Assembly (NCBI GenBank): GCA_029245785.1
Contig: JAQWOR010000072.1
Location: 1 to 64,000, forward strand
From: Polaribacter sp.
Lineage (GTDB): Bacteria; Bacteroidota; Bacteroidia; Flavobacteriales; Flavobacteriaceae
Reading direction: 5' to 3'
DNA: 64,000 bases
Numbering within the stretch: position 1 is the first letter of the stretch; each line of letters opens with the position of its first letter. Below, in pieces: positions 44,012-53,454 of the stretch. The notes beneath the pieces were generated by a model that was given only the letters and a program-made list of their open reading frames with translations, ran no database searches and had not been told where the DNA came from. Both the position numbers and the translations under genes were made by a program.

Positions 44012-45324
44012 TGCTACAAAAATTCAAACAACATATTGCCGCTAATTTTCCGTTTTTAAGCGAAAAAAAACTCTTAATTGCCATTTCTGGCGGTGTAGAC
44101 TCTGTTGTTTTAACTCATATATTGCAACAACTGGATTGTAGCATTGCATTGGCACATTGTAATTTTAACTTGCGAGGAAATGAAAGTGATGCGGATGAAA
44201 AATTTGTCAAAACAATAGGAGAAAAACTACAGGTAAAAACCTTTATCAAACAGTTTGACACAGAGAAATTTGCAAAAAAGAAGAAGCAATCTACCCAAAT
44301 TGCTGCTAGAAACTTACGCTATGCTTGGTTTCAAGAATTGACAGAAAAACACACGTTTAATTATGTATTAACAGCACATCATGCAGATGACAATTTAGAA
44401 ACTTTTTTAATCAACCTAACTCGCGGAACAGGGCTAGATGGACTCACTGGAATACCTGCTATTAACGGAAACATTGTTCGTCCCTTACTCTCTTTTTCTC
44501 GGGATGAAATTGTGCGTTTTGCAACAGAAAATGCAATTGACTGGAGAGAAGACAAAAGCAATGCCGCAACCAAATACATTCGAAATAAAATCAGGCATCA
44601 AATTGTTCCTGTATTAAAAGAAATCAACCCGAACTTGTTAGGTTCTTTTCAAAAAACTTCAGAGTATTTACACGAAAGTAGACAACTTATTGAAGATCGA
44701 ATTGAAAGTATCAAGAAAGACATCATTAGTACCACTGACAATCAACACATTAAAATCAACATTCAACACCTGAATGCTTTATCAAATCCAAAAGCCTATA
44801 TATATCAGGTTTTAAAGGGCTATAATTTTACAGAATGGAATGATGTTGCTGATTTACTTAGTGCGCAATCAGGAAAACAAGTGTTTTCTAGAACACACCG
44901 ATTGATAAAAGATCGAGATTTCTTGTTGCTCACAGCAATTGAGCAAGAAGCGGAAACCTCAGAGTATTTCATCTCAAAAAACACCAAAAAAATTACATTT
45001 CCAGTTCAATTAACCTTTGAAAAGGCAGTAAAAACAAGCTTTAAAGATTTACAAACTATTTTTCTTGATACAACAAAAATCACGTTCCCATTAATCTTAA
45101 GAAAGTGGGAAAGAGGCGATTATTTTTATCCGACAGGCATGCAAGGAAAAAAGAAAATTAGCAACTATTTTAAAGATGAAAAATATTCATTAATCAACAA
45201 AGAGAATACATGGTTGCTATGTTCTAAAAATGATATTGTTTGGATTGTTGGCAAAAGACAAGACAAACGATTTTTACCCAGTTCAACCACAACATCAATT
45301 TTAAAAATTCACATGCCCCTCTAA
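44011..45324 (+). CDS. tilS: tRNA(Ile)-lysidine synthetase
   Basis: TilS modifies cytidine 34 of tRNA-Ile(CAU) to lysidine so that it reads AUA, an essential function. The PP-loop motif ISGGVDSVVLTHIL lies near residues 25-38, followed by LAHCNFNLRG and LTAHHADDNLETFLINLTRG. The C-terminal substrate-binding domains (to residue 437) include RKWERGDYFYPTGMQGKKKISNYF. It is translationally coupled to the hydrolase gene. Confidence 0.95.
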   Translation: MLQKFKQHIAANFPFLSEKKLLIAISGGVDSVVLTHILQQLDCSIALAHCNFNLRGNESDADEKFVKTIGEKLQVKTFIKQFDTEKFAKKKKQSTQIAARNLRYAWFQELTEKHTFNYVLTAHHADDNLETFLINLTRGTGLDGLTGIPAINGNIVRPLLSFSRDEIVRFATENAIDWREDKSNAATKYIRNKIRHQIVPVLKEINPNLLGSFQKTSEYLHESRQLIEDRIESIKKDIISTTDNQHIKINIQHLNALSNPKAYIYQVLKGYNFTEWNDVADLLSAQSGKQVFSRTHRLIKDRDFLLLTAIEQEAETSEYFISKNTKKITFPVQLTFEKAVKTSFKDLQTIFLDTTKITFPLILRKWERGDYFYPTGMQGKKKISNYFKDEKYSLINKENTWLLCSKNDIVWIVGKRQDKRFLPSSTTTSILKIHMPL

Positions 45325-45477
45325 TTTTATGAGGGTTCGGGAACTACCAATGTTTCTGGCCTTTACTTAAAGTTATGTTAAATTTAACTTCTTTTTAAGT
45401 TAGATCAATCCAGAAATTCATTATTTCTAAATTGATTTTGTACTTTTAACCTCTAAAATTTTCAAACAAACGACAAT

Positions 45478-46848
45478 ATGAAGAAAGCATGGTTACTTAT
45501 TGCTGTAATAGCAATCGTGTCTTGTAAAAATGAAACACCAATCGATTATGCTATCATTTCAGGAAAAATAACAAATGCAACTACAAGTGAAGCCACTATT
45601 TACGGGGTTATAGACAGAGATTTTAGAAAGAAATTGACGTTAGAAGAAAATGGCAGTTTTAAAGATACTTTAAAAGCAGGTTCTTATTTGTTTTCTCAAG
45701 GAAGAAATAAAACGCCTCTATATGTAAGTGCCGGAGATAACATTACCATCAATTTTGATGCTAAAGACTTTAAAAACTCCTTGACTCTTTCTGGTAAGGG
45801 CTCACAAGCCAGTGTATATTTAATTGCAAAAGGAGGCACAGAAAAAGAATTAATGGGCTCTGGAACTGGAGTATACGTAAAAGAAGAAGCAGAGTACAAA
45901 AGTATATTCTTAGCAATAAAAGTAGCTCAAGAAAAATTACTCTCTGAGGCTTCAGGTATTTCTGATGACTTTGTTGCAAAAGAAAAAAGAAATATCAAGT
46001 ATGCCTATTTAGAAAAATTAAACCGATATCAATTATATCATTCTCATTATGCAAAAAAGAAAAACTTTGAACCTTCTAAACAATTTTTAAGTGAATTAGA
46101 AACGTTGAAGTATGACAATGAAGAAGATTTTAACTTCTCTACTAGCTACAAATCACTTGTCACAAATCATTACCAAAAAAAAGCCGGTGAACTTGCAAAA
46201 ACAGCGTCAATAGACAGAGGGTTGGCAATGTTAAAAGTTGGACAAACAATTACTCACAAAACAATTAAGAACAATTTATTGTATGAAGCTGCAAAATATG
46301 GCATTACCTATACAAACAACTTAGAAGCGTTTTACAATGCGTTTATGGCGGGCTCTACAGATAAAAATAACAATGAAAAAATCACAAAAAGCTACAAAGC
46401 TTTAAAAGTAGTTGCCAAAGGAAATGTATCTCCAAAGTTTGTAGATTATGAAAACAATGCTGGCGGAACTACTTCTTTAGATGATTTAAAAGGAAAATAT
46501 GTGTATGTAGATGTTTGGGCAACTTGGTGTGGCCCTTGTAAAGCTGAAATTCCTTTCTTAAAGAACGTTGAAAAGAAATACCATAGAAAAAACATTCACT
46601 TTCTAAGTCTTTCAATAGACAAAGCAAAAGACCATGACAAATGGAAAGCAATGATTAAAGACAAAGAATTAGGCGGTATTCAACTATTTGCTGATAATGA
46701 TTGGAACTCTAAATTTGTAACCGACTATTTAATTAAAGGGATTCCTCGTTTTATATTGATTGATCCTGCTGGTAATATTGTAACTGCAAATGCTCCAAGG
46801 CCATCAGACAAAAAATTAATCGAACTGTTTGACGAATTAAAGATATAA
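45478..46848 (+). CDS. TlpA-type thioredoxin lipoprotein (DUF4369-like N-terminus)
   Basis: A 456-residue envelope lipoprotein: lipobox ending at Cys16 (IVSCKNE). An N-terminal beta-rich region (about 20-110) resembles the DUF4369 module common in Bacteroidota. A helical middle follows, and a C-terminal thioredoxin domain carries the active site VDVWATWCGPCKAEIPF (Cys351/354) and the cis-proline region GIPRFILID. It probably reduces disulfides or apocytochromes. A DsbD gene that could supply it with electrons follows directly. Confidence 0.9.
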   Translation: MKKAWLLIAVIAIVSCKNETPIDYAIISGKITNATTSEATIYGVIDRDFRKKLTLEENGSFKDTLKAGSYLFSQGRNKTPLYVSAGDNITINFDAKDFKNSLTLSGKGSQASVYLIAKGGTEKELMGSGTGVYVKEEAEYKSIFLAIKVAQEKLLSEASGISDDFVAKEKRNIKYAYLEKLNRYQLYHSHYAKKKNFEPSKQFLSELETLKYDNEEDFNFSTSYKSLVTNHYQKKAGELAKTASIDRGLAMLKVGQTITHKTIKNNLLYEAAKYGITYTNNLEAFYNAFMAGSTDKNNNEKITKSYKALKVVAKGNVSPKFVDYENNAGGTTSLDDLKGKYVYVDVWATWCGPCKAEIPFLKNVEKKYHRKNIHFLSLSIDKAKDHDKWKAMIKDKELGGIQLFADNDWNSKFVTDYLIKGIPRFILIDPAGNIVTANAPRPSDKKLIELFDELKI

Positions 46849-46872
46849 ATAACACCTATTAAACACCATCAC

Positions 46873-46905
46873 AAAACCTCCAACTACAACATTGCGGAGG
46901 CTTTT
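46873..46905 (+). terminator. Weak terminator-like hairpin between tlpA-like gene and dsbD
   Basis: AAAACCTCC...GGAGGCTTTT is a short stem with A and T flanks, located 25 nt after the stop and ending just before the DsbD start. It may attenuate rather than end transcription. Confidence 0.45.
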
Positions 46906-46918
46906 AAAACTCGCATTC

Positions 46919-48886
46919 ATGAAGAAATTTTTAGCTATTCTTGGCTTACTAATTGCCTTTTCTGGGAACCTCAACGCTCAAATTGAAGAACCTGTATCAT
47001 GGAGTACATCCGTAAAAAAAATTAGTGCCACAGAATACGATTTAATCATTATTGCAGCAATTGAACAAGATTGGCATGTATACTCGCAATACACTGCAGA
47101 AGGCGGCGCATTGCCCATTATCATCTCTAAAGAAGAAGGAACCACTGGCTTTAAATTAGTTGGAAAAGCAGTTGAAAGTGATACCATAAAAAAATACAGC
47201 GACATTTTTGAAGTCTACGAAACATATTTTGATATAGAAGCTGTTTTAAAACAACGTGTGGTTGTCTCAGACCCTAATAGAACTCAAATCACCTTGAATT
47301 TAACAGGGCAAGTTTGTAAAGAAGTGTGCTTACAAATAGATGAAAATTTCACCTTTAGCTTGACGGGAAAAGCCATTCAAAAAAAAGCGGTTACTATTGA
47401 TGAAAAAAGCAAACTTCTAACCAAGCAATTACAACTAGGTTTAAAAAACAAATCACTATTAAAAAGCGCCACAGATAACGACTCTGAAGGAGGAGGTAGC
47501 CTTTTTAATATTTTCTTTTTAGGCTTTATTGGAGGTTTACTAGCCCTATTAACACCTTGTGTTTTTCCAATGATTCCATTAACAGTATCATTTTTTACAA
47601 AGCAATCTCAAAGCAAAAGCAAAGGCGTTAGCAATGCCATTTTATACGGACTTTTTATTGTAACCATTTATATTTTACTGAGTCTGCCTTTTCATTTCTT
47701 AGACAGTTTAGATCCAGAAATTTTAAACACCATTTCTACCAATGTATGGCTAAATATTTTCTTTTTTGTTGTATTGGTATTCTTTGCAGGCTCTTTCTTC
47801 GGATATTATGAAGTGACCTTGCCAAGTTCTTGGGGAAATAAAATGGATACCGCTTCTGGAACTGGAGGAATTATTGGAATTTTCTTTATGGCATTGACAT
47901 TGGCCATTGTTTCCTTTTCATGTACCGGTCCAATTTTAGGATCGCTGTTAGCAGGCTCTTTAACTTCAGATGGAGGCGCTATGCAACTTACCTCTGGAAT
48001 GACAGGTTTTGGACTCGCACTGGCATTGCCTTTTGCACTTTTTGCACTATTTCCAAGCTGGCTAAATTCACTCCCAAAATCTGGAGGATGGCTAAATACA
48101 GTAAAAGTAGTCCTTGGGTTTTTAGAATTAGCTCTAGCATTTAAGTTCTTATCAAATGCCGACTTGGTAGAGCATTGGGGTCTTTTAAAGCGTGAAATTT
48201 TTATTGGAATTTGGATTGTTACTTTTATAGGATTGGCCCTGTACTTATTTGGAAAAATAAAATTTCCGCATGATGGCCCATTAAAAAAATTAGGCTTTTC
48301 AAGAATCTCATTCGGGATTCTAGTCACTGCTTTTGTCATCTATTTAATTCCTGGCGTATTAAAAACTCCAACTTGGGAGTTGAATGCTTTAAGTGGTTTT
48401 CCACCACCTCAATTTTATAGTGTGTACGAACAAGAAAGCGATTGTCCGCTGGGATTGAATTGTTTTAAAGATTTTGAAGACGGATTAAAATACGCCAAAG
48501 AAACCAACAAACCTATCTTATTAGACTTTACTGGATGGGCCTGTGTAAACTGCCGAAAAATGGAAGAAACCGTTTGGGTAGAAAATGACGTATATACCAT
48601 TATCAAAGAAGATTACGTCTTAATTTCCCTATATGTTGATGATCGAAAAGAATTACCAAAAGCATTGCAATTTGATTATTTAAAAAGCAACGGAAAGGTA
48701 AAAAAGATCAAAACCGTAGGAGACAAGTGGGCAACATTCCAGGCTGTAAATTTTAAAACTGCATCACAACCCTATTATGTGTTGATGAGCCCTGAATTAG
48801 AAATCTTGCACGAGCCGCAACAATATACAGACAAAGACACCTATTACAAATGGCTGAAAGAAGGATTGAAAAAATTTAAAGAATAA
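46919..48886 (+). CDS. dsbD: Thiol:disulfide interchange protein DsbD
   Basis: DsbD carries electrons from cytoplasmic thioredoxin across the inner membrane to periplasmic thioredoxin-like proteins. The ATG at 46919 starts the signal peptide MKKFLAILGLLIAFSGNLNAQ; the track start at 46892 lies in the hairpin. An N-terminal DsbC/DsbD-like domain with VCKEVCLQIDENF is followed by eight membrane helices with LTPCVFPMIPLTVSFF and FSCTGPILGSLLAGS, which hold the membrane cysteines. A C-terminal thioredoxin domain has GWACVNCRKMEETVW. All three redox modules are intact. The upstream TlpA-like lipoprotein is a natural partner. Confidence 0.94.
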   Translation: MKKFLAILGLLIAFSGNLNAQIEEPVSWSTSVKKISATEYDLIIIAAIEQDWHVYSQYTAEGGALPIIISKEEGTTGFKLVGKAVESDTIKKYSDIFEVYETYFDIEAVLKQRVVVSDPNRTQITLNLTGQVCKEVCLQIDENFTFSLTGKAIQKKAVTIDEKSKLLTKQLQLGLKNKSLLKSATDNDSEGGGSLFNIFFLGFIGGLLALLTPCVFPMIPLTVSFFTKQSQSKSKGVSNAILYGLFIVTIYILLSLPFHFLDSLDPEILNTISTNVWLNIFFFVVLVFFAGSFFGYYEVTLPSSWGNKMDTASGTGGIIGIFFMALTLAIVSFSCTGPILGSLLAGSLTSDGGAMQLTSGMTGFGLALALPFALFALFPSWLNSLPKSGGWLNTVKVVLGFLELALAFKFLSNADLVEHWGLLKREIFIGIWIVTFIGLALYLFGKIKFPHDGPLKKLGFSRISFGILVTAFVIYLIPGVLKTPTWELNALSGFPPPQFYSVYEQESDCPLGLNCFKDFEDGLKYAKETNKPILLDFTGWACVNCRKMEETVWVENDVYTIIKEDYVLISLYVDDRKELPKALQFDYLKSNGKVKKIKTVGDKWATFQAVNFKTASQPYYVLMSPELEILHEPQQYTDKDTYYKWLKEGLKKFKE

Positions 48887-48898
48887 AAAACATCAATT

Positions 48899-50389
48899 AT
48901 GAACAAAATAGCTGTACCCTTTTTAGTATTTTTATGTGTTACTCATTTTTTAACGGCACAAACAAGAACAATCCCAACCGACACTACTGTTGTTACGAAG
49001 CATTCAACAGTTATTAACGGCATTAAAATTCAGTATACTGCAACCACAGGAACACAGCCTGTTTGGGATAAAGAGGGGAATGCAAAAGCTACTTTATTTT
49101 ATACCTATTACAAAAGAACAAACAATGTACAAACAGCTAGACGCCCGTTAGTTATGTCTTTTAATGGCGGTCCTGGATCTGCATCTGTATGGATGCATCT
49201 AGCCTATACAGGACCGAATGTATTGAATATTGATGATGAAGGATATCCTGTACAACCGTATGGCTATCATAAGAATGAACACTCCATTTTAGACGTCGCA
49301 GACATTGTGTATATCAATCCTGTAAATACAGGGTATTCAAGAACAGTACCAAGAAAAGAAAAAAAGGTAAACAAAGCAGACTTTTTTGGTGTCAACGCAG
49401 ACATTAACTATTTGGCAGAATGGCTCACTACTTTTGTTACCAGAAACAACAGATGGTCTTCGCCTAAATATTTGATTGGCGAAAGTTATGGCGGCACACG
49501 AGTTTCTGGATTAGCACATCGACTACAAAGCAGTCAATGGATGTACTTAAATGGCGTTATTTTAGTTTCGCCTGCTGATTACGGTGCAAGAAAATCTGAC
49601 AACGCAGTGTCTTCTCCTATAGACTTTCCCTATTTTACCGCCGCAGCATGGTATCATAAAATGCTTGCTCCTGAATTACAGAACAAAGATCTATTAGATA
49701 TTTTACCTGAATCAGAACATTTTGCCATCAACTCCTTAATGCCAGCCATTGCTAAAGGAGGCTTCATCAGCGATGAAGAGAAAAGTCAAATTGCAGAAAA
49801 AATGGCCTTTTATACTGGAGTCTCTAAAAAAGTAATCTTGCAACACAACTTAGTGTTGCCTAATCGGTTTTTCTGGAAAGAGTTGTTGAGAAACAAAACA
49901 GGACAAACCATTGGTCGTTTGGATTCTAGGTATTTAGGAATTGACAGAAAAGAAGCTGGAGATGCTCCTGATTACAGCGCAGAATTAACTTCTTGGCTGC
50001 ATTCATTTACACCCGCCATCAATCATTATATCAGAACGCATTTAAAGTTCAAAACAGATGTAAAATACAACATGTTTGGACCTGTTCGTCCTTGGAACAT
50101 GAGAAATAACAACACCAGAGAAGAGCTACGAAAAGCCGTTGCTCAAAACCCGTATTTACAGTTGTTGTTTCAAGCAGGTTATTATGACGGTGCCACTACC
50201 TATTTTAACACAAAATATACCATGTGGCAAATAGATCCTAGTGGAAAATTAAAAGACAGAATGCATTTTAAAGGCTATCGTAGTGGACACATGATGTATT
50301 TGAGAAAGGCCGATTTAAAAACTGCCAATGAAGACATTAGAAACTTTATCAAAGCAAGTGCCTCAAAAGGAAAGGCTGCAAAGTATTAG
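48899..50389 (+). CDS. Peptidase S10 family serine carboxypeptidase-like protein
   Basis: A 496-residue exported protein with a signal peptide ending near LTAQ. The oxyanion region SFNGGPGSASVWMHL and nucleophile motif GESYGGTRVSG are those of S10 serine carboxypeptidases. The acid and histidine lie in AGYYDGATTYF and GYRSGHMMYLRKA. It would trim C-terminal residues from peptides in the periplasm. It follows dsbD by 12 nt, so the two are probably co-transcribed. Confidence 0.9.
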   Translation: MNKIAVPFLVFLCVTHFLTAQTRTIPTDTTVVTKHSTVINGIKIQYTATTGTQPVWDKEGNAKATLFYTYYKRTNNVQTARRPLVMSFNGGPGSASVWMHLAYTGPNVLNIDDEGYPVQPYGYHKNEHSILDVADIVYINPVNTGYSRTVPRKEKKVNKADFFGVNADINYLAEWLTTFVTRNNRWSSPKYLIGESYGGTRVSGLAHRLQSSQWMYLNGVILVSPADYGARKSDNAVSSPIDFPYFTAAAWYHKMLAPELQNKDLLDILPESEHFAINSLMPAIAKGGFISDEEKSQIAEKMAFYTGVSKKVILQHNLVLPNRFFWKELLRNKTGQTIGRLDSRYLGIDRKEAGDAPDYSAELTSWLHSFTPAINHYIRTHLKFKTDVKYNMFGPVRPWNMRNNNTREELRKAVAQNPYLQLLFQAGYYDGATTYFNTKYTMWQIDPSGKLKDRMHFKGYRSGHMMYLRKADLKTANEDIRNFIKASASKGKAAKY

Positions 50390-50407
50390 GCAGCTACCGT
50401 TTGTTAT

Positions 50408-50455
50408 AAAACTACAAAAGCAGGCAATTAAAATTGCCTGCTTTTGTAGTTTTTA
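50408..50455. terminator. 22-bp perfect-stem bidirectional terminator
   Basis: AAAACTACAAAAGCAGGCAATT and its exact reverse complement flank a 2-nt centre. Ends are AAAA/TTTT, and it lies between convergent stops, so it can work in both directions. Confidence 0.92.
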
Positions 50456-50466
50456 ATATGAATTTT

Positions 50467-53208
50467 TTAATGATGCCTTCTAAAAGACCTTCTTCCTCTT
50501 CTACTTGAACCTTTCGGTCCTTTGTTTCCATTTAAAGTATATGTTAAACTTAACATATAATAAGTTCCCAATACTTCTTTTGTAGTTTCTTGATAATAGT
50601 TATCAGAACTTGTTCTTGAAAAACCAATACTTTTATTTAATAAATCTAACGCTGTCAACTTCAAGTTTAAACTTTTAGATTTTAAGAATGCATACGAAAT
50701 AGATGCATTCCAAATTGGTACAGACTGATTTGTTCCGAAATTACTATCTGTATACACATCGTATTTAAACTGACTGCTAAAATTGAATGTATTGGTAACA
50801 TTCCAATCTGATTTCACAAAGTATGTTTGCTGAAAATAATCTCTGTCTTTTGTTGTACCAGAAAAAGAGGTCCAGTTTTTACTAAACGTTACACCTGTAG
50901 AAATATCAATCTTTTCTTTTTTATTGTTTTCTAAGGTGACTTTAATCGACCCGTTTTTAGAATTTGTCTCATTTTTTGCTTCATTAATAACAGATTGATA
51001 CTTACTAAATCCACTTTCCAAACGCAAGCTATATCGAATTCCAAGCGGCTTTACTCTTTTTCCAAGGTTTATATTTGCGCTAAAACTATTTTTATTTCCT
51101 AAATTTAAATAGCTACTTGTTCTAACTCTTGTTCGTAAATCTGTTGTTTCTGAATTCACAATTGCATTGGTAGAGTAATCATACCTAATATGGCTAAACA
51201 AACTAAAGCCAGACGCAAAATCAAAAACCCCATACATTCCAAAAATAGCGTACTTTTTTTCTGGAGTCAAATCTTGATTACCCTTTCTAATATACAATGG
51301 ATTGAAATTATTGGTTACTGGAGAAACTTGACTTAAACTTGGTAAGTTTAATGATTTTCTAATTCTCAAAAACATCCAACTTCCTTTTTTAGGTCTGTAT
51401 CTAATTCTAAAAGATGGATTGATACTTGTGTATTCTTTATTAAATACGGATTGATTTCTGATTCCAAAATCTTGTGTTCTTTTCTCAAAATCACTCCCTA
51501 TAGTTAGGGAAAGTTTTTTAGTATTATATTTATAATCTACAGATCCAAAAGCCGTATTTTTATTTTCAAATAAGTCTACTTTAAACGTTGACTCAGAATT
51601 ATTAGCGCCATTTAAACTTTGTGTTTGATCTGTAAATGCATCTTTATTTTGATAGCCTACTCCAGCTTCAACTTCTAAAAAGTGATTGTCAGACAATGGT
51701 TCTGTATACTCAACGCTAAAATCAATAGAGTTGTCTTTAGTATCATTCGTTTTACCACTAACAGTAACTTCATCTATTCTAGAAGGGTCAACATATGTTT
51801 TTGTATTCTCATTTGAGCTAAAACTAGCACTTTTGGAAAAAGACAAATCCAAATCTATCCTCATATTGCGTTTGCTCTTTTCATTAAAGCGTTTGATATA
51901 ATCAAGATTGATACTACCATTACTACTTTCATCTTCACTAATAGATGTTCCTTCATTCTTTATTTCTAAAACGTTACTTGAATTAAAACTTTTAAAAGAA
52001 TTTGTGTTACTACCATTTGTAGTACTAGATCCTAACCGACCTCTCATGGTAATTGTTCTTAATGTATTAGACCTATCTATAAAACTAAAATTTGCTTTAT
52101 TACTTTTCGTTTCACTTTCATTACTACTGTTACTTTCAGAATACAATGTTTCTGTACCGATAAACTCTGTTCTTTTAGAAAGCACATCTCCAGATCTAGT
52201 ATTTGCATAATTATAGAAATAATCGGCATTTAAATTTTGTTTCTTTTTCAACTCATATCCCAAGTTAAAGCCACCAATTCCTGTAGTTCTAAAACCACTC
52301 CCTCCGCTTCCTCCTCTCGAAACCCTGAAAGAACCTCTGCTACCTCCAAAAGACATGATTTCAGAAATATCAGAACCAGAACTGTTTACATTGTTATACT
52401 TTCCGATAATAGACGCTTGAATTTTTGGCGAAAAACGGTTGTAACTTAAACTTGTTAAATACCGGTTATCAGTACCATAACCTCCTTGAAATTTACCAAA
52501 ATCGTTTACTTTTCTATCATCTTTCAATACAAGATTAACCACTTTTGACCTATCAGAATCATCCACTCCGGTTACTCGAGCTTTGTCACTTTTTTCATCA
52601 ATAACTTCTACTTTTTTAATCGCATCTGCAGATAGGTTTTTAATTGCCACCGTAGGATCACCACTAAAAAACTCTTTACCATCAACATACACCTTACTAA
52701 CGTCTTCCCCTTGAGCCTTTACTTTTCCATCTGCATCAACTTCTAACCCTGGTAATTTTTTCAATAAATCTTCTACAGAATCATCTACTCGAACTTTAAA
52801 TGCTTTTGTATTAAACCCTAATGTATCCTTTTTAATTGTAATTGGAATCACGGAACTTATAACCACTTCATCTAACATGTTTTTTTGTTCTTCTAAGATA
52901 ATGGTTCCAAAATTCATTGAGGTTCCTACAAAATTGATATTCTTTTGATATACCTTATACCCTATCAAATGTATTTGAAAAATGCTATTCCCATTTGTAA
53001 TGTCCGTTACCTTATAAGCGCCATTTTTACCTGTACTCGTATAGCTAACCAACGTTGAATCTTTCGCATTTAAAATAGCAATGGATGCAAACTCTAACGG
53101 CTTCTTTTCTTTATCTATAACTTTCCCTGAAATACTTTGAGCAATACTCATTGCTGGTATCAATAGCAATAAAGCAAATTGAAAAATAATTGATTTATTC
53201 ATTTTCAT
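50467..53208 (-). CDS. Outer-membrane TonB-receptor-like beta-barrel protein (OMP_b-brl_3 type)
   Basis: A 913-residue outer-membrane protein with signal peptide (IIFQFALLLLIPAMSIAQ) and a CarboxypepD_reg-like domain (about 25-105: SISGKVIDKEKKPLEFASI). A plug-like region follows (VDDSVEDLLKKLPGLEVDADGKVKAQGEDVSKVYVDGKEFF), then a large beta-barrel (about 390-890). A glycine/serine-rich loop, GGSRGSFRVSRGGSGGSGF, sits near residue 280. The C-terminus is a basic Arg/Gly/Ser tail (RRGRRSFRRHH) rather than an aromatic-ending strand. No SusD partner is adjacent. Ligand unknown. Confidence 0.9.
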   Translation of the reverse strand: MKMNKSIIFQFALLLLIPAMSIAQSISGKVIDKEKKPLEFASIAILNAKDSTLVSYTSTGKNGAYKVTDITNGNSIFQIHLIGYKVYQKNINFVGTSMNFGTIILEEQKNMLDEVVISSVIPITIKKDTLGFNTKAFKVRVDDSVEDLLKKLPGLEVDADGKVKAQGEDVSKVYVDGKEFFSGDPTVAIKNLSADAIKKVEVIDEKSDKARVTGVDDSDRSKVVNLVLKDDRKVNDFGKFQGGYGTDNRYLTSLSYNRFSPKIQASIIGKYNNVNSSGSDISEIMSFGGSRGSFRVSRGGSGGSGFRTTGIGGFNLGYELKKKQNLNADYFYNYANTRSGDVLSKRTEFIGTETLYSESNSSNESETKSNKANFSFIDRSNTLRTITMRGRLGSSTTNGSNTNSFKSFNSSNVLEIKNEGTSISEDESSNGSINLDYIKRFNEKSKRNMRIDLDLSFSKSASFSSNENTKTYVDPSRIDEVTVSGKTNDTKDNSIDFSVEYTEPLSDNHFLEVEAGVGYQNKDAFTDQTQSLNGANNSESTFKVDLFENKNTAFGSVDYKYNTKKLSLTIGSDFEKRTQDFGIRNQSVFNKEYTSINPSFRIRYRPKKGSWMFLRIRKSLNLPSLSQVSPVTNNFNPLYIRKGNQDLTPEKKYAIFGMYGVFDFASGFSLFSHIRYDYSTNAIVNSETTDLRTRVRTSSYLNLGNKNSFSANINLGKRVKPLGIRYSLRLESGFSKYQSVINEAKNETNSKNGSIKVTLENNKKEKIDISTGVTFSKNWTSFSGTTKDRDYFQQTYFVKSDWNVTNTFNFSSQFKYDVYTDSNFGTNQSVPIWNASISYAFLKSKSLNLKLTALDLLNKSIGFSRTSSDNYYQETTKEVLGTYYMLSLTYTLNGNKGPKGSSRRGRRSFRRHH

Positions 53209-53454
53209 ATAATTGTTTTATTCATTTGAAGTGAAACTATTGTTACAATAGCTTCATTATAAACTTTATTCGTTTATAAAAGGTTTAATCCTACCTTTTT
53301 CTTTTTAAGGATTTTAACACTTGTTTAACATTTACTGTTTGATAAAGAACAACCTCGTAAATGTATATGCCTCACTACAACTATTTGTATTTTTAACATT
53401 ATTTAACACCTCTTTTATTTTTTCTTTATCTTTATCCTGAAAAAGAAAAAAACT

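Noticed and set aside
44011-45477. CCCTC...GAGGG stem after tilS (45315-45340) as a terminator
   Set aside because: The stem is 5-6 bp and has no T-tract.
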